Of a DNA stretch of 40,964 bases, positions 1 to 8,653 are shown one piece after another (position 1 is the first letter of the stretch; every line of letters starts with the position of its first letter). The DNA comes from Pseudomonadota bacterium (lineage in GTDB: Bacteria; Pseudomonadota; Gammaproteobacteria; JAKBBU01): NCBI GenBank assembly GCA_021808365.1, contig JAKBBU010000016.1, forward strand, positions 1 to 40,964. The letters run 5' to 3'. The notes under the pieces are model-generated. The model was not told the DNA's origin and ran no database searches. It was given only the letters and a program-made list of their open reading frames with translations. A program made the position numbers and the translations under genes.

Positions 1-58
1 CAAATTAATTTTTAAGATAATAGATTATAATCGATAGTTATTTGATTTTAAACAAATT

Positions 59-769
59 TTATTCAAATAAATGTGTGCATCGGATAGCTGTACCATCACC
101 TAACCCAAATCCGCCATGTGCTGTCGGTTTGGCTAATAAATCAGCCCCAGCCGCACCAAAGGGTCTTGTTAAGATGTAAGTGATCCAAAATAAAGCGATT
201 TTATTGATTTTAAGCAAATAGAGTATAAATGGAATAATCACGATCGCAGCACCAAATATCAGTGTTGCGTTTAGGAACCCCAAATGAAGACCATTCGCGA
301 CAAGATCCCCAGCAGCCGTGCCTAATGCAAACGTAAATAAGATAACCGTCCAGTAAAATATTTCACGCTTTGTCGTATGCACAGCGCTTATATCCAATGT
401 TTTTTCGCTGACATACCATATTCCAAGTACAGCAAATAATAAGATCGTAAAAACAGACGTGGAAACAAGGAGAGGAACACCTAAATGATCCAAACCATCT
501 GCTACCATAGTTCCAAAAACGGCAACCAATATGATGACTGCCCAATACATCCAGGGGACATATCTCTTAAATCGTATTTGTATCACCAACGAAATCGCCA
601 AAACAATAAAGGTCACAACGACAGAAATAAAACCATAACGATGAGAGAAAAAATCAGCACCTGCTTCTCCAACCGTCGTAGAAATGATTTTTATAATCCA
701 AAATAAGATTGTGACATCGGCAACTTTATTGAAGAATTGCTTATCTTTTATTATATCGGGAATATGCAT
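59..769 (-). CDS. COG4705-like multi-pass membrane protein
   Basis: A 236-residue, almost wholly hydrophobic protein with about eight predicted membrane segments and no signal peptide cleavage site. Four copies of a short motif of the kind Gly-x-x-x-(Ala/Gly)-Asp lie at about residues 34-39, 86-91, 150-155 and 205-210 (GEAGAD, GTMVAD, GTAAGD, GAAGAD), each at the end of a membrane segment, so the protein looks like four repeats of a two-helix unit. This pattern matches the uncharacterised bacterial membrane-protein family COG4705, whose function is not known; repeated acidic motifs in the membrane suggest cation binding or transport, which is inference. It is transcribed leftward, alone, about 60 bases downstream of the L,D-transpeptidase-like gene. 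The ribosome binding site is weak (GAG about 11 bases before the ATG). Confidence 0.7.
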   Translation of the reverse strand: MHIPDIIKDKQFFNKVADVTILFWIIKIISTTVGEAGADFFSHRYGFISVVVTFIVLAISLVIQIRFKRYVPWMYWAVIILVAVFGTMVADGLDHLGVPLLVSTSVFTILLFAVLGIWYVSEKTLDISAVHTTKREIFYWTVILFTFALGTAAGDLVANGLHLGFLNATLIFGAAIVIIPFILYLLKINKIALFWITYILTRPFGAAGADLLAKPTAHGGFGLGDGTAIRCTHLFE

Positions 770-829
770 TTATATCATTCTCGTCAATTTGGTCTAGTAT
801 ACCAGTCTTTACTACCGTGCTCAATTTTC

Positions 830-1558
830 CTAACCAACATCTTTCGGCGTCGTAACTAACATTGCTGTATGTAACAATTTCTGATCGGGGTAATAGGCCA
901 GTAAGAGCGTTCCATGCTGTATTTTCTGAATAATTGGATGCAACACTTCTGGGTTAATTCCAAAACAGCCCCAAGTATAACCTAGATGGCCATATTGTTT
1001 GATCGTACTTTCACCCACATACCATGCACCATGTACAACGATATTACGATCATAGGCATTGGTATCAAATCCAGGCGTCACACCATAAAGGCGCATTGAA
1101 TAACCTAAATTTCCTACAAAAGGTTCACCCGTCACATAAGCGCCTAAACTGGTTTGTCGGCTATTATTTTTATTGGAAAAACGTGTCGCATAATTGTCGC
1201 CACTTTGTTCACCATGAGCAACCCACGTATTATAAAGAACCTTATTATTTTTGAGATCAATCACCCATAAACGTTTCTTAGTCGAAGGCAGCGAATAATC
1301 AACAATGGTGAGGATTTTCTTCTGATCGAGACCTTTCTTTCGCGCTTGTTGATAAGCTGCAAGACCTAAATCTAATGCTTCAGGTGAAAGTTCCGACGCT
1401 TGCTGTTGGATTTTTTGCACATTGATAGCAGGATCCTCAGTTCCATGTTGATACATGGGAGGCTTTTGCCAAAATTCCCACCAATGTGCTGAGACAGACA
1501 ATGGTAACCCAACGCTCACAAGACCCAGCAACATCCAAAAAAATCGCAACACAATCAT
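830..1558 (-). CDS. Secreted L,D-transpeptidase catalytic domain protein (YkuD_2 type)
   Basis: About 242 residues. I place the start at the ATG at 1558 because it is preceded by AGGAG seven bases upstream and begins a clean signal peptide (MIVLRFFWMLLG...SVSA); a longer in-frame version from 1597 would bury this signal. The C-terminal half carries the catalytic signature of the murein L,D-transpeptidase family: His in VVHGAWYVG and the nucleophile Cys in YTWGCFGI. The segment VDYSLPSTKKRLWVIDL matches the opening of the YkuD_2 domain. It should act in the periplasm on peptidoglycan stem peptides or lipoprotein attachment; the exact acceptor cannot be told. The Ser-x-Gly-Cys usual in classic YkuD enzymes appears here as Thr-Trp-Gly-Cys, as is usual for the YkuD_2 subgroup. 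Confidence 0.8.
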   Translation of the reverse strand: MIVLRFFWMLLGLVSVGLPLSVSAHWWEFWQKPPMYQHGTEDPAINVQKIQQQASELSPEALDLGLAAYQQARKKGLDQKKILTIVDYSLPSTKKRLWVIDLKNNKVLYNTWVAHGEQSGDNYATRFSNKNNSRQTSLGAYVTGEPFVGNLGYSMRLYGVTPGFDTNAYDRNIVVHGAWYVGESTIKQYGHLGYTWGCFGINPEVLHPIIQKIQHGTLLLAYYPDQKLLHTAMLVTTPKDVG

Positions 1559-1667
1559 AATTATTCTCCTGCCTTTGGCAAGCGCGAATTGTATCATTTC
1601 TAATCAAGACAAACTATCTTTCCGTGTAGATATTGAACACTTTTCTCTCTTCATATAGAATCACGAG

Positions 1668-2819
1668 ATGCTCGAATTTTCAATATCTATTCCCTTGAGT
1701 TTGTACATCCATTTGCCCTGGTGTTTACAAAAATGCCCTTATTGTGATTTCAACTCACACGCCTTGCGTGGAGCAATCCCAGAAGATCAATATATTGACA
1801 CACTATTAGCTGACCTTCGTGCAGATTTGCCCTTGATCGAAGGTCAGCCATTCACTAGTATTTTTCTAGGTGGTGGGACACCCAGCCTCTTTTCAGGGTC
1901 GGCAATTGCGCGCTTGCTGGACGGGGTTCGTGCACTCCATCCCTGCAAACCCGATCTCGAAATCACCCTGGAAGCCAATCCTGGCGCAGTTGAACAAGCT
2001 CGTTTTGCCCAATATCGTGCGGCAGGTGTGAATCGACTATCACTGGGCATTCAAAGTCTGAACGATGCAAAATTAAAAGCCTTAGGCCGCATCCATGGTC
2101 GAAAAGAAGCCATTGCGGCAGTTGCCGCCGTGCGAAGTGCAGGTTTTGAAAATTTCAACCTCGATTTGATGTATGGATTGCCTCATCAAACGATCGATGA
2201 AGCACTCAACGATTTAGAAGAAGTTTTAGCGCTGGAACCCTTACATCTGTCTTGGTATCACTTGACACTTGAACCCAATACTTTATTTTATCACCAACCA
2301 CCTCCCTTACCTGATGATGATCAAATTGCAGATCTTCAACAACAGGGCGAAGCTCTGCTTGCAGCACATCATTTTGAGCATTATGAAATTTCAGCATTTG
2401 CACGACGTCATACTCAAAGCCGACATAATTTAAATTACTGGGAATTTGGTGACTATTTAGGCATTGGTGCGGGCGCACATAGCAAAATAACACAGATTTC
2501 AAAAGGTTTCGTTGAACGTTTTTCAAAATTAAAACATCCGAAAGCTTATTTGGCTTCCGAAGGATCTTTCATCGCTGAGCGTCATACACTTAATCCTGAT
2601 GAAATACCGCTGGAGTTTATGATGAATACGCTGAGGCTTCATCGCCCCATCGAAATTCAATTGGCGATCGAACGCACCGGCCAACCTTTAAATACATTTT
2701 ATAAACAGTTAGAAAAAGCGCGAGATTTAGATTTGATTATTCTGACTGAAAAAACTTTTGAAACAACAATTCGAGGAAAAAGATTTTTAAACGAATTGCT
2801 GCAGATTTTTATGCGGTAA
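1668..2819 (+). CDS. hemW: HemW-like radical SAM heme chaperone
   Basis: A 383-residue cytoplasmic radical SAM protein. The cluster-binding motif is LYIHLPWCLQKCPYCDF, with Cys19, Cys23 and Cys26, followed by the glycine-rich SAM contact FLGGGTPSLF near residue 65-75. The CxxxCxxCDF form is that of HemW (formerly called oxygen-independent coproporphyrinogen oxidase-like protein), which binds heme and helps deliver it to respiratory proteins; true HemN has a longer N-terminus and a CxxxCxxCxC motif. Length is typical for HemW (about 380). The start is uncertain because no strong ribosome binding site precedes the ATG. The 3' end overlaps the oppositely oriented sulP-type gene by 33 bases. rdgB, its common neighbour in other gammaproteobacteria, is not here. 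Confidence 0.92.
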   Translation: MLEFSISIPLSLYIHLPWCLQKCPYCDFNSHALRGAIPEDQYIDTLLADLRADLPLIEGQPFTSIFLGGGTPSLFSGSAIARLLDGVRALHPCKPDLEITLEANPGAVEQARFAQYRAAGVNRLSLGIQSLNDAKLKALGRIHGRKEAIAAVAAVRSAGFENFNLDLMYGLPHQTIDEALNDLEEVLALEPLHLSWYHLTLEPNTLFYHQPPPLPDDDQIADLQQQGEALLAAHHFEHYEISAFARRHTQSRHNLNYWEFGDYLGIGAGAHSKITQISKGFVERFSKLKHPKAYLASEGSFIAERHTLNPDEIPLEFMMNTLRLHRPIEIQLAIERTGQPLNTFYKQLEKARDLDLIILTEKTFETTIRGKRFLNELLQIFMR

Positions 2820-4442
2820 AATTTCTTCAAGGGAGGAAAATATTTTTTTCTCCTCAAGATAATCCATTATTCCATTTTTTTTGAGTTTCTGTTGAACGCG
2901 CGAATTAGCTTCACATAAATAGACTTTTACACCATGCTTGTGAAACCTCTCAATGACTTCATGAAATGTTTGAATCCCCGTGATATCCATAAAAGGTACT
3001 TGTTTCAATCTGAAAATAATAATTTTCGGCTCAGTATGTGTTACTGCCAGTGCATGCTCAAATTTTTCTGCCATGCCGAAAAAGAAAGGACCCTGAACAG
3101 CATAAATAATGATATTGCGTGATAATTTAGCCAAATCAAAACCTTCAGGCAGGAATTCTGCGTTCAAGTTTTCGAGGTATTGCTGCTCTATTGTTACAGA
3201 TTGGTGCATACGCCGCACAAAAAACAGCATGGCTAAAATCACCCCAATATTGACAGCAATCACTAAATTGGTAAAAATTGTTAAGAAAAAAGTCGTCAAC
3301 AATACCACCACATCATAGCGTGGTGCTCGCCGTATCATGTCAAAGAAATAACTAAAATCTGCAATATTGTATGAAACAACAAATAAAATAGCAGATAGTG
3401 AACACAAAGGAATATAACGTGCCAACGGTGAAAGTAATAAAATAAAAGTGATTAAAGTAAGTGCATGAACAATAGCAGCAAGTGGACTTGTCCCGCCATT
3501 ACGAATATTTGTCGCTGTACGGGCAATAGCACCTGTTGCGGCAATTCCTCCAAATAAAGGTGAAACAATATTCGCAAATCCTTGGCCAATTAACTCTTGA
3601 TTTGAATGATGCCGTGTACCTGCCATACCATCCGCTGCTGCTGCCGAGAGAAGAGACTCAATGGCACCCAACAACGCAATCGTAAACGCAGGCGCAATTA
3701 AAGAAAAAACTTCATGAACTGAAGTGTTAGGGATATGAAACTTTGGCAAATAGGAAGGAATACCGCCAAATGCGCTACCCAGCGTAGCAACCCCCTTAAT
3801 ATGAAAGACAACCAACAAAAGTGTCGCGGCAACCATAGCAATCAAGGGGCTTGGGATCCGCTTAAGTAAAAAAGGCGTAAAAATAACCAATAAAATACTT
3901 AAGCAACCCAGACTTGTCGTCATGATATTCAAATGAGGCAATGCGTGGAACAAAGTACGAAGTTTTTGATAAAAACTCGCATCTAAGGGAATAGAAACTG
4001 TTAATCCGAAAAAGTTTTGCCACTGCCCTACAAAAATTGTAATTGCGATGCCACTTGTAAACCCTACAATAACAGGCTCTGGAATAAACTTAACGACATT
4101 GCCAAGCTTGGTGATCCCCATGAACAATAAAATAAAACCGGCCATCAACGTTGCAATTTGTAACCCTATAATTCCATGTTGCGCAACAATGCCGGCTAAA
4201 ATTACAATAAATGCGGCGGTAGGACCTGCAATTTGTACCCTTGTTCCACCAAAAATGGCTACAACAATTGACGCGAAAATAGCTGTATAGATCCCTTGCT
4301 CAGGTTTGGCACCTGATGCAATGGCAAACGCCATGGCTAAGGGCAGTGCCACGATACCCACAATTAAACCGGCAACAATATTGGACGGCCAGTATTTGGA
4401 TTTTAATAAACCATTTCGATATGCTTCAACAATTGCCAGCAT
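2787..4442 (-). CDS. SulP family anion transporter with C-terminal STAS domain
   Basis: About 551 residues from the ATG at 4442, chosen because GGAG lies seven bases before it; a TTG 12 bases earlier would be the only longer option. The N-terminal 400 residues hold the SLC26/SulP transporter core with about 12-14 membrane segments, including the family signatures WPSNIVAGLIVGIVALPLAMAFA (split here: WPSNIVAG, then LIVGIVALPLAMA) and GTRVQIAGPTAAF. Residues about 440-540 form a STAS domain with the conserved D-I-T-G loop (PFMDITGIQTF). Family members carry sulfate, bicarbonate or other anions; substrate cannot be assigned. It is the last gene of the leftward ndk-rlmN-pilW-rodZ-trmB run, 32 bases after trmB, so probably cotranscribed. 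Confidence 0.9.
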   Translation of the reverse strand: MLAIVEAYRNGLLKSKYWPSNIVAGLIVGIVALPLAMAFAIASGAKPEQGIYTAIFASIVVAIFGGTRVQIAGPTAAFIVILAGIVAQHGIIGLQIATLMAGFILLFMGITKLGNVVKFIPEPVIVGFTSGIAITIFVGQWQNFFGLTVSIPLDASFYQKLRTLFHALPHLNIMTTSLGCLSILLVIFTPFLLKRIPSPLIAMVAATLLLVVFHIKGVATLGSAFGGIPSYLPKFHIPNTSVHEVFSLIAPAFTIALLGAIESLLSAAAADGMAGTRHHSNQELIGQGFANIVSPLFGGIAATGAIARTATNIRNGGTSPLAAIVHALTLITFILLLSPLARYIPLCSLSAILFVVSYNIADFSYFFDMIRRAPRYDVVVLLTTFFLTIFTNLVIAVNIGVILAMLFFVRRMHQSVTIEQQYLENLNAEFLPEGFDLAKLSRNIIIYAVQGPFFFGMAEKFEHALAVTHTEPKIIIFRLKQVPFMDITGIQTFHEVIERFHKHGVKVYLCEANSRVQQKLKKNGIMDYLEEKKIFSSLEEILPHKNLQQFV

Positions 4443-4473
4443 AAAACGCTCCAAAAGGTAACGATTACAACTT

Positions 4474-5160
4474 TTATTTTTTCTTAAACATCAAATCCCA
4501 AATCCCATGTCCTAAGGCTTTACCACGTCGCTCAAATTTTGTTGAAGGCCGTTCGATATGATCTACATACCCCTCCAAACCCGCTGTATTTTCCAAAGCC
4601 GATTCTTGTTCCAAAACCTCTAGCATATGCACAGCATAATCTTCCCAATCTGTTGCTAAATGGAAAAACCCGCCGGGCTTTAATTTACTCACTACGAGCC
4701 GAACAAAATCGGGCTGAACAATACGCCGTTTATGATGGCGCCGTTTAGGCCATGGATCCGGAAAAAATAAACAGACACGATCCAAACTCGCATCCATGAT
4801 GGCATCGCGCAACACATCAATAGCATCTGTATTAAACACACGAACATGGTTTAATTCATGGCGTTTTAAACCTTGAAACAAGGCACCCACACCTGGGCGA
4901 TGCACTTCAATTCCAATGAAATTTTGCTCAGGATGCGCCTGAGCCTCCGCTAAAAGCGAGTCTCCCATGCCAAATCCAATCTCAAGTGTACAGGGTGCCT
5001 GACGATCAAAGATCGCCGAAAAATCGTGAGGTGTGGGCAGTATGTCTAAACCATACTGCGGCCAAAGAGCATGAAAGGCTGTTTCTTGTGCATCCGTCAT
5101 CCGTCCTTGTCGAAGAATAAAACTCCGGATCGTCCTTTTCTTTATGTCATCATTCATCAT
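4474..5160 (-). CDS. trmB: tRNA (guanine-N7-)-methyltransferase TrmB
   Basis: About 228 residues, starting at one of two tandem ATGs at 5160/5157 that overlap the stop region of rodZ; a TTG at 5184 is a less likely start. The protein is a class I SAM methyltransferase with motif I LEIGFGMGDSLL, and the TrmB signatures FIGIEVHRPGVGALF, FPDPWPKRRHHKRRIVQPDF and the closing segment TKFERRGKALGHGIWDLMF. It forms m7G46 in the variable loop of tRNAs. In most relatives rodZ is followed by ispG and hisS; here trmB takes that place and is translationally coupled to rodZ. Confidence 0.95.
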   Translation of the reverse strand: MMNDDIKKRTIRSFILRQGRMTDAQETAFHALWPQYGLDILPTPHDFSAIFDRQAPCTLEIGFGMGDSLLAEAQAHPEQNFIGIEVHRPGVGALFQGLKRHELNHVRVFNTDAIDVLRDAIMDASLDRVCLFFPDPWPKRRHHKRRIVQPDFVRLVVSKLKPGGFFHLATDWEDYAVHMLEVLEQESALENTAGLEGYVDHIERPSTKFERRGKALGHGIWDLMFKKK

Positions 5161-6166
5161 CGGAAGAATAAGGTACAGGAACAATTGTATTCATCGACTG
5201 ACTGGATGACGCTGCAGGTTTAGGTTTCTTCGCAGCATGGTGATGCGTTTTTGGTACAGACGCAGACGCAGGCTGAGCTTGATCAGTCTTTGTCACATCT
5301 GTTTTTGAATCAGTCGAGACTGACGAGGATGGAGTTGTCGCTTCAGTCCCAGGCGTTTTCGCCACAGGAACAGTTGGCACTGCTGGATTTGCAGTTGTAG
5401 AAGCATCGGCAATCGTAGAAGTTGTAGCTGGCCCAGCAGATGTTCCTGCCTGAGTATTAGCGGGAACCGCGCCGGGAGCCTCGTCAGAAACTGCAGGTGC
5501 GGGCGACGCTTCGGTGGTTCCTACAGCAACTTGTACATCACTTGCGCTTGGTTGTGTAACATTATTTTGCGCTAAGTTTGTTGGATTCACAGGCACCGTA
5601 GTAGGCTCTGGAGATGCTGAAGAAAGCAGGGGTGCAAGTTTTGATGAATGCGTTGCACTATGTTGAAGGGGAATTATCGTTGTACTTTGGTTTTCCCACC
5701 AAAATCCAACAAGCACGAGTGATAATACAATGACCGACGCACTGATCCAACGCACCGCTTTCTCATGGCTACGCGAAGCACCATCTTTAACTTTAAGCGG
5801 TTTCTTTGAAGCATCGTCGAACGGTAAGTACGGACGTGGAGATTCTGTCAAATGAAGTTCATTGAAGGATTGAATGATCTCTTCTTCAGGAAGCCCCATT
5901 AACTTCGCATAGCCACGCAAATAACCCCGAGTAAATGTAAACAAGGTGTTCGTATATTCATCGTTTTCAATATCCAAAATGACCTGAGGCGACAAACGCA
6001 AATGAGCAGCAATATCTTCAATCGAGACTTTGTCCATCTCCAGACGGGCTAAACGCAGGCGCGCACCTGGACCAATCTTTGATGCTGGAGCTTCTGAAGC
6101 TTCTGTGCCAGCTAGAGGAGCTCTACTTTGCTTGAATTCTTGAACGATAGATGTTTCTTGGGGCAT
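5150..6166 (-). CDS. rodZ: RodZ-like cytoskeletal membrane protein without a recognisable periplasmic domain
   Basis: About 338 residues from the ATG at 6166, preceded by AAGGAAGG six bases upstream; a longer version from 6211 lacks such a site. Residues about 33-105 are a RodZ-type helix-turn-helix (GARLRLARLEMDKVSIEDIA, then NTLFTFTRGYLRGYAKLMGL), the part that binds MreB. A single membrane segment follows at about 139-157. The remaining ~180 residues are low-complexity Ala/Thr/Ser/Pro and end in a Lys/His-rich patch and SSDDE. The beta-rich periplasmic domain (DUF4115) usual in RodZ is not visible. Total length is close to E. coli RodZ, so the domain seems replaced or badly diverged instead of simply lost. 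It lies between pilW and trmB, overlapping trmB by a few bases. Confidence 0.85.
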   Translation of the reverse strand: MPQETSIVQEFKQSRAPLAGTEASEAPASKIGPGARLRLARLEMDKVSIEDIAAHLRLSPQVILDIENDEYTNTLFTFTRGYLRGYAKLMGLPEEEIIQSFNELHLTESPRPYLPFDDASKKPLKVKDGASRSHEKAVRWISASVIVLSLVLVGFWWENQSTTIIPLQHSATHSSKLAPLLSSASPEPTTVPVNPTNLAQNNVTQPSASDVQVAVGTTEASPAPAVSDEAPGAVPANTQAGTSAGPATTSTIADASTTANPAVPTVPVAKTPGTEATTPSSSVSTDSKTDVTKTDQAQPASASVPKTHHHAAKKPKPAASSSQSMNTIVPVPYSSDDE

Positions 6167-6212
6167 GGTTTTCCTTCCTTTAAAGCCTATGCTAGCACGA
6201 AATAAGATCATT

Positions 6213-6959
6213 TTAAACTGTGAGATGGCTTTGGATCTCTGTTTGAAATTTAAGCGTTTCTGGGTTAGGTTTCACTTTTGCGAAATAAAGCTTCAAGTAC
6301 CGATCAGCACTGGCATAATCACCCTGATCCGCACTGATCTTAGCAAGTTCAAACAAAGAATCAACTCGTCTTGGGTCATTAGCTACCGCTTTTTTAAAAT
6401 AAATTTCGGCTTGTTCGGGCGATGGAATTTCAAGCGCACAAAGCCCTGCATTTTCATAAGCTCCAGCAATGTCCGTATAACTAGGGTCATCCACAGCCTT
6501 CATAAAATAAGGTAACGATTCTTGATAGCGTGATTGGCGACATAAAAATGTACCGTAATTATTTACTGCCCTGCCATAATCCACTTTTGATGCTTTTGAA
6601 ATAGCCTTTTTATAATACACTTCAGCCTGTTTCATATTATCGGTTTTTTCTAGATAATAAGCCATTGCATCGAGTGCCATCGCATTATTTGGTGAGAGCT
6701 TAAGGGCATTGAGCAACTTTTGTTTTGCAAGATTCATGTCACCATCTTGCAAATAACCCAAACCCAAGCTCACATTATAACCTGCCGCTAAGTTATTACG
6801 TTCTTCTTGTTGTTTTACCGTAAAAACTTCCTGCGTAGGCGGCGCATTGCTGCTTGCATTATTCTTCTGAATTACTAATTCATCATTTGATGCAGAATGG
6901 CAAGCACTGAGCACAATAACCAATAAACCCATGATAAAAAATTTTAATTGCTTAAACAT
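6213..6959 (-). CDS. pilW: Type IV pilus biogenesis/stability lipoprotein PilW (PilF)
   Basis: 248 residues. The N-terminus is a lipoprotein signal with lipobox LSAC (Cys20), giving an outer-membrane-anchored periplasmic protein. The rest is made of tetratricopeptide repeats, visible in the successive segments [60 protein letters not shown] and [20 protein letters not shown]. In Pseudomonas (PilF) and Neisseria (PilW) this protein pilots or stabilises the PilQ secretin multimer. The start overlaps the end of rlmN by 8 bases, the standard gammaproteobacterial order ndk-rlmN-pilW-rodZ, which supports the call. Its partners pilA, pilB, pilC and pilD lie at 19433-23812. Confidence 0.9.
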   Translation of the reverse strand: MFKQLKFFIMGLLVIVLSACHSASNDELVIQKNNASSNAPPTQEVFTVKQQEERNNLAAGYNVSLGLGYLQDGDMNLAKQKLLNALKLSPNNAMALDAMAYYLEKTDNMKQAEVYYKKAISKASKVDYGRAVNNYGTFLCRQSRYQESLPYFMKAVDDPSYTDIAGAYENAGLCALEIPSPEQAEIYFKKAVANDPRRVDSLFELAKISADQGDYASADRYLKLYFAKVKPNPETLKFQTEIQSHLTV

Positions 6960-8073
6960 ATGTATCCTGAGTCATTCCTTGGGCACGAATCGGAATAATA
7001 CGGCGTTCTGCTCGCCGCGTACGATCTTGAACTTGGCCCACCAACTGCCCACACGCGGCGTCGATGTCATCCCCCCGTGTTTTTCGCGTAATAGTATTAA
7101 TCTGCGCCGCCATTAAACGACGACGAAAGCGATCAATCACGATCTCCGGAGAACGTCGATAAAGCGTTTGAGGAAAAGGATTAAAGGGAATTAAATTCAC
7201 TTTACAGGGTATATCTTTCAAAAGTGCAATCAGCTCTTTTGCATGTTGATCAGTATCATTAATGCCATCGAGCATGACATATTCAAAAGTGGGTACGCGG
7301 CGACCTTCAGCAGGAAAATAATCACGGCAGACAGCCATTAATTCTTTGATTGGATATTTTTTATTGATCGGCACCAAGATATTGCGTAATTCATCATTGG
7401 GCGCATGCAAGGAAACCGCTAATGAAACATCACTCACTTGTTTGAGCTCACGCATCGCAGGAACAACACCCGAAGTACTCAGCGTCACACGTCGTTTCGA
7501 TAAGCCATAGGCAAAATCATCCATCATGAGGTCCATCGCTTTGACAACGGCCTCAAAATTTAAAAGCGGCTCTCCCATGCCCATCATCACAACATTCGTC
7601 ACATGACGATCATGTGTTTTTTGATCAGAGGCTAAATGACGCACGGCGATCCAAACTTGACCGATAATTTCAGAGACCGTTAAATTGCGATTAAATCCTT
7701 GTTGTGCCGTTGAACAAAAACTACAATTGAGTGCACAACCAACTTGTGATGATACGCATAATGTCCCGCGATCATCTTCAGGGATGAAAACCATTTCAAT
7801 TGAATTTCCATCCGCAAGACGCAGCAACCATTTGCAAGTTCCATCTTTCGAATCTTGCCGAAAACTAACCTCGGGCACTTGGATCGTTGCTTCTTTTTGG
7901 AGACGCTCTCGGAATGATTTACTTAAATTACTCATTTGAGCAAAATCAATAATGCCGCGCTGGTGAATCCAGGGCAGAATTTGCGTTACACGATAAGAAG
8001 GCTCCCCAAGATCTTGAAGATAACGCGCCATATCTGCGCGATTCAAATCCATCAAATTAATGGAAGCCTCCAT
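6952..8073 (-). CDS. rlmN: Dual-specificity 23S rRNA/tRNA adenine-C2 methyltransferase RlmN
   Basis: 373 residues. It is a radical SAM enzyme with cluster-binding CxxxCxxC at Cys113, Cys117 and Cys120 ([17 protein letters not shown]) and the second catalytic cysteine near the C-terminus at Cys341 (DIDAACGQL), the pair needed for the methyl-transfer mechanism of RlmN. GMGEPLLN and the SLHAPND motif are also present. It methylates A2503 of 23S rRNA and A37 of some tRNAs, helping decoding accuracy. AAAGG stands eight bases before the ATG. It sits 9 bases downstream of ndk and overlaps pilW by 8 bases, so all three are probably one transcript. Confidence 0.96.
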   Translation of the reverse strand: MEASINLMDLNRADMARYLQDLGEPSYRVTQILPWIHQRGIIDFAQMSNLSKSFRERLQKEATIQVPEVSFRQDSKDGTCKWLLRLADGNSIEMVFIPEDDRGTLCVSSQVGCALNCSFCSTAQQGFNRNLTVSEIIGQVWIAVRHLASDQKTHDRHVTNVVMMGMGEPLLNFEAVVKAMDLMMDDFAYGLSKRRVTLSTSGVVPAMRELKQVSDVSLAVSLHAPNDELRNILVPINKKYPIKELMAVCRDYFPAEGRRVPTFEYVMLDGINDTDQHAKELIALLKDIPCKVNLIPFNPFPQTLYRRSPEIVIDRFRRRLMAAQINTITRKTRGDDIDAACGQLVGQVQDRTRRAERRIIPIRAQGMTQDTYV

Positions 8074-8082
8074 AAAATGCCT

Positions 8083-8511
8083 TTAACCTTGAGAAATAAG
8101 TTCGCCGGGCTTGAAGAAGAAATCTAATTCAATACGTGCTGTTTCAGGGCTATCTGAACCATGCACCGCATTTTCATCGATCGAGTCCGCTAAATCAGCA
8201 CGAATCGTTCCCGGTGCTGCATCCTTTGGATTCGTTGCCCCCATGATTTCACGATTTTTGGCGATCGCATTTTCACCTTGAAGGGCTAAGACCAACACGG
8301 GACCTGAGATCATAAAGTTGACCAAATTGGCGAAAAAAGGGCGTTCACGATGGATACCATAGAAGTTTTCAGCCTGCTCTTTGGACAGTTGCATGAATTT
8401 GCTGCCTACAACGCGCAATTTTTGTGCTTCAAAACGTTGGATGATCGCACCAATGATATTTTTCCGAACAGCGTCGGGTTTGATGATTGATAATGTTATT
8501 TCAGTAGCCAT
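8083..8511 (-). CDS. ndk: Nucleoside diphosphate kinase
   Basis: 142 residues, the normal length. The phosphohistidine is His117 in the signature [23 protein letters not shown] at the N-terminus and the nucleotide-site segment [14 protein letters not shown] are also typical. It transfers the gamma phosphate of ATP to NDPs and dNDPs in the cytoplasm. AAGG lies about eight bases upstream of the ATG. It is the first gene of the leftward run ndk-rlmN-pilW-rodZ-trmB-sulP; the 142-base gap to the divergent MFS gene should hold its promoter, but I could not pick a clear -35/-10 pair there. Confidence 0.97.
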   Translation of the reverse strand: MATEITLSIIKPDAVRKNIIGAIIQRFEAQKLRVVGSKFMQLSKEQAENFYGIHRERPFFANLVNFMISGPVLVLALQGENAIAKNREIMGATNPKDAAPGTIRADLADSIDENAVHGSDSPETARIELDFFFKPGELISQG

Positions 8512-8653
8512 GATGAACCTTTTTCATTAACGGGAACGTGATTGTACATGAAAAGTGATGATACGAGAAGAGAATTCTTTTAAAGATTTATATAAAATTT
8601 AAAAAAGAATATATTGACAACCCCATCATCAACCCCCTATCCTAACCCTACTC

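Noticed and set aside
5150-6166. Frameshift as the cause of the missing RodZ domain
   Set aside because: The frame runs smoothly into a coupled overlap with trmB, leaving no room for lost downstream sequence.
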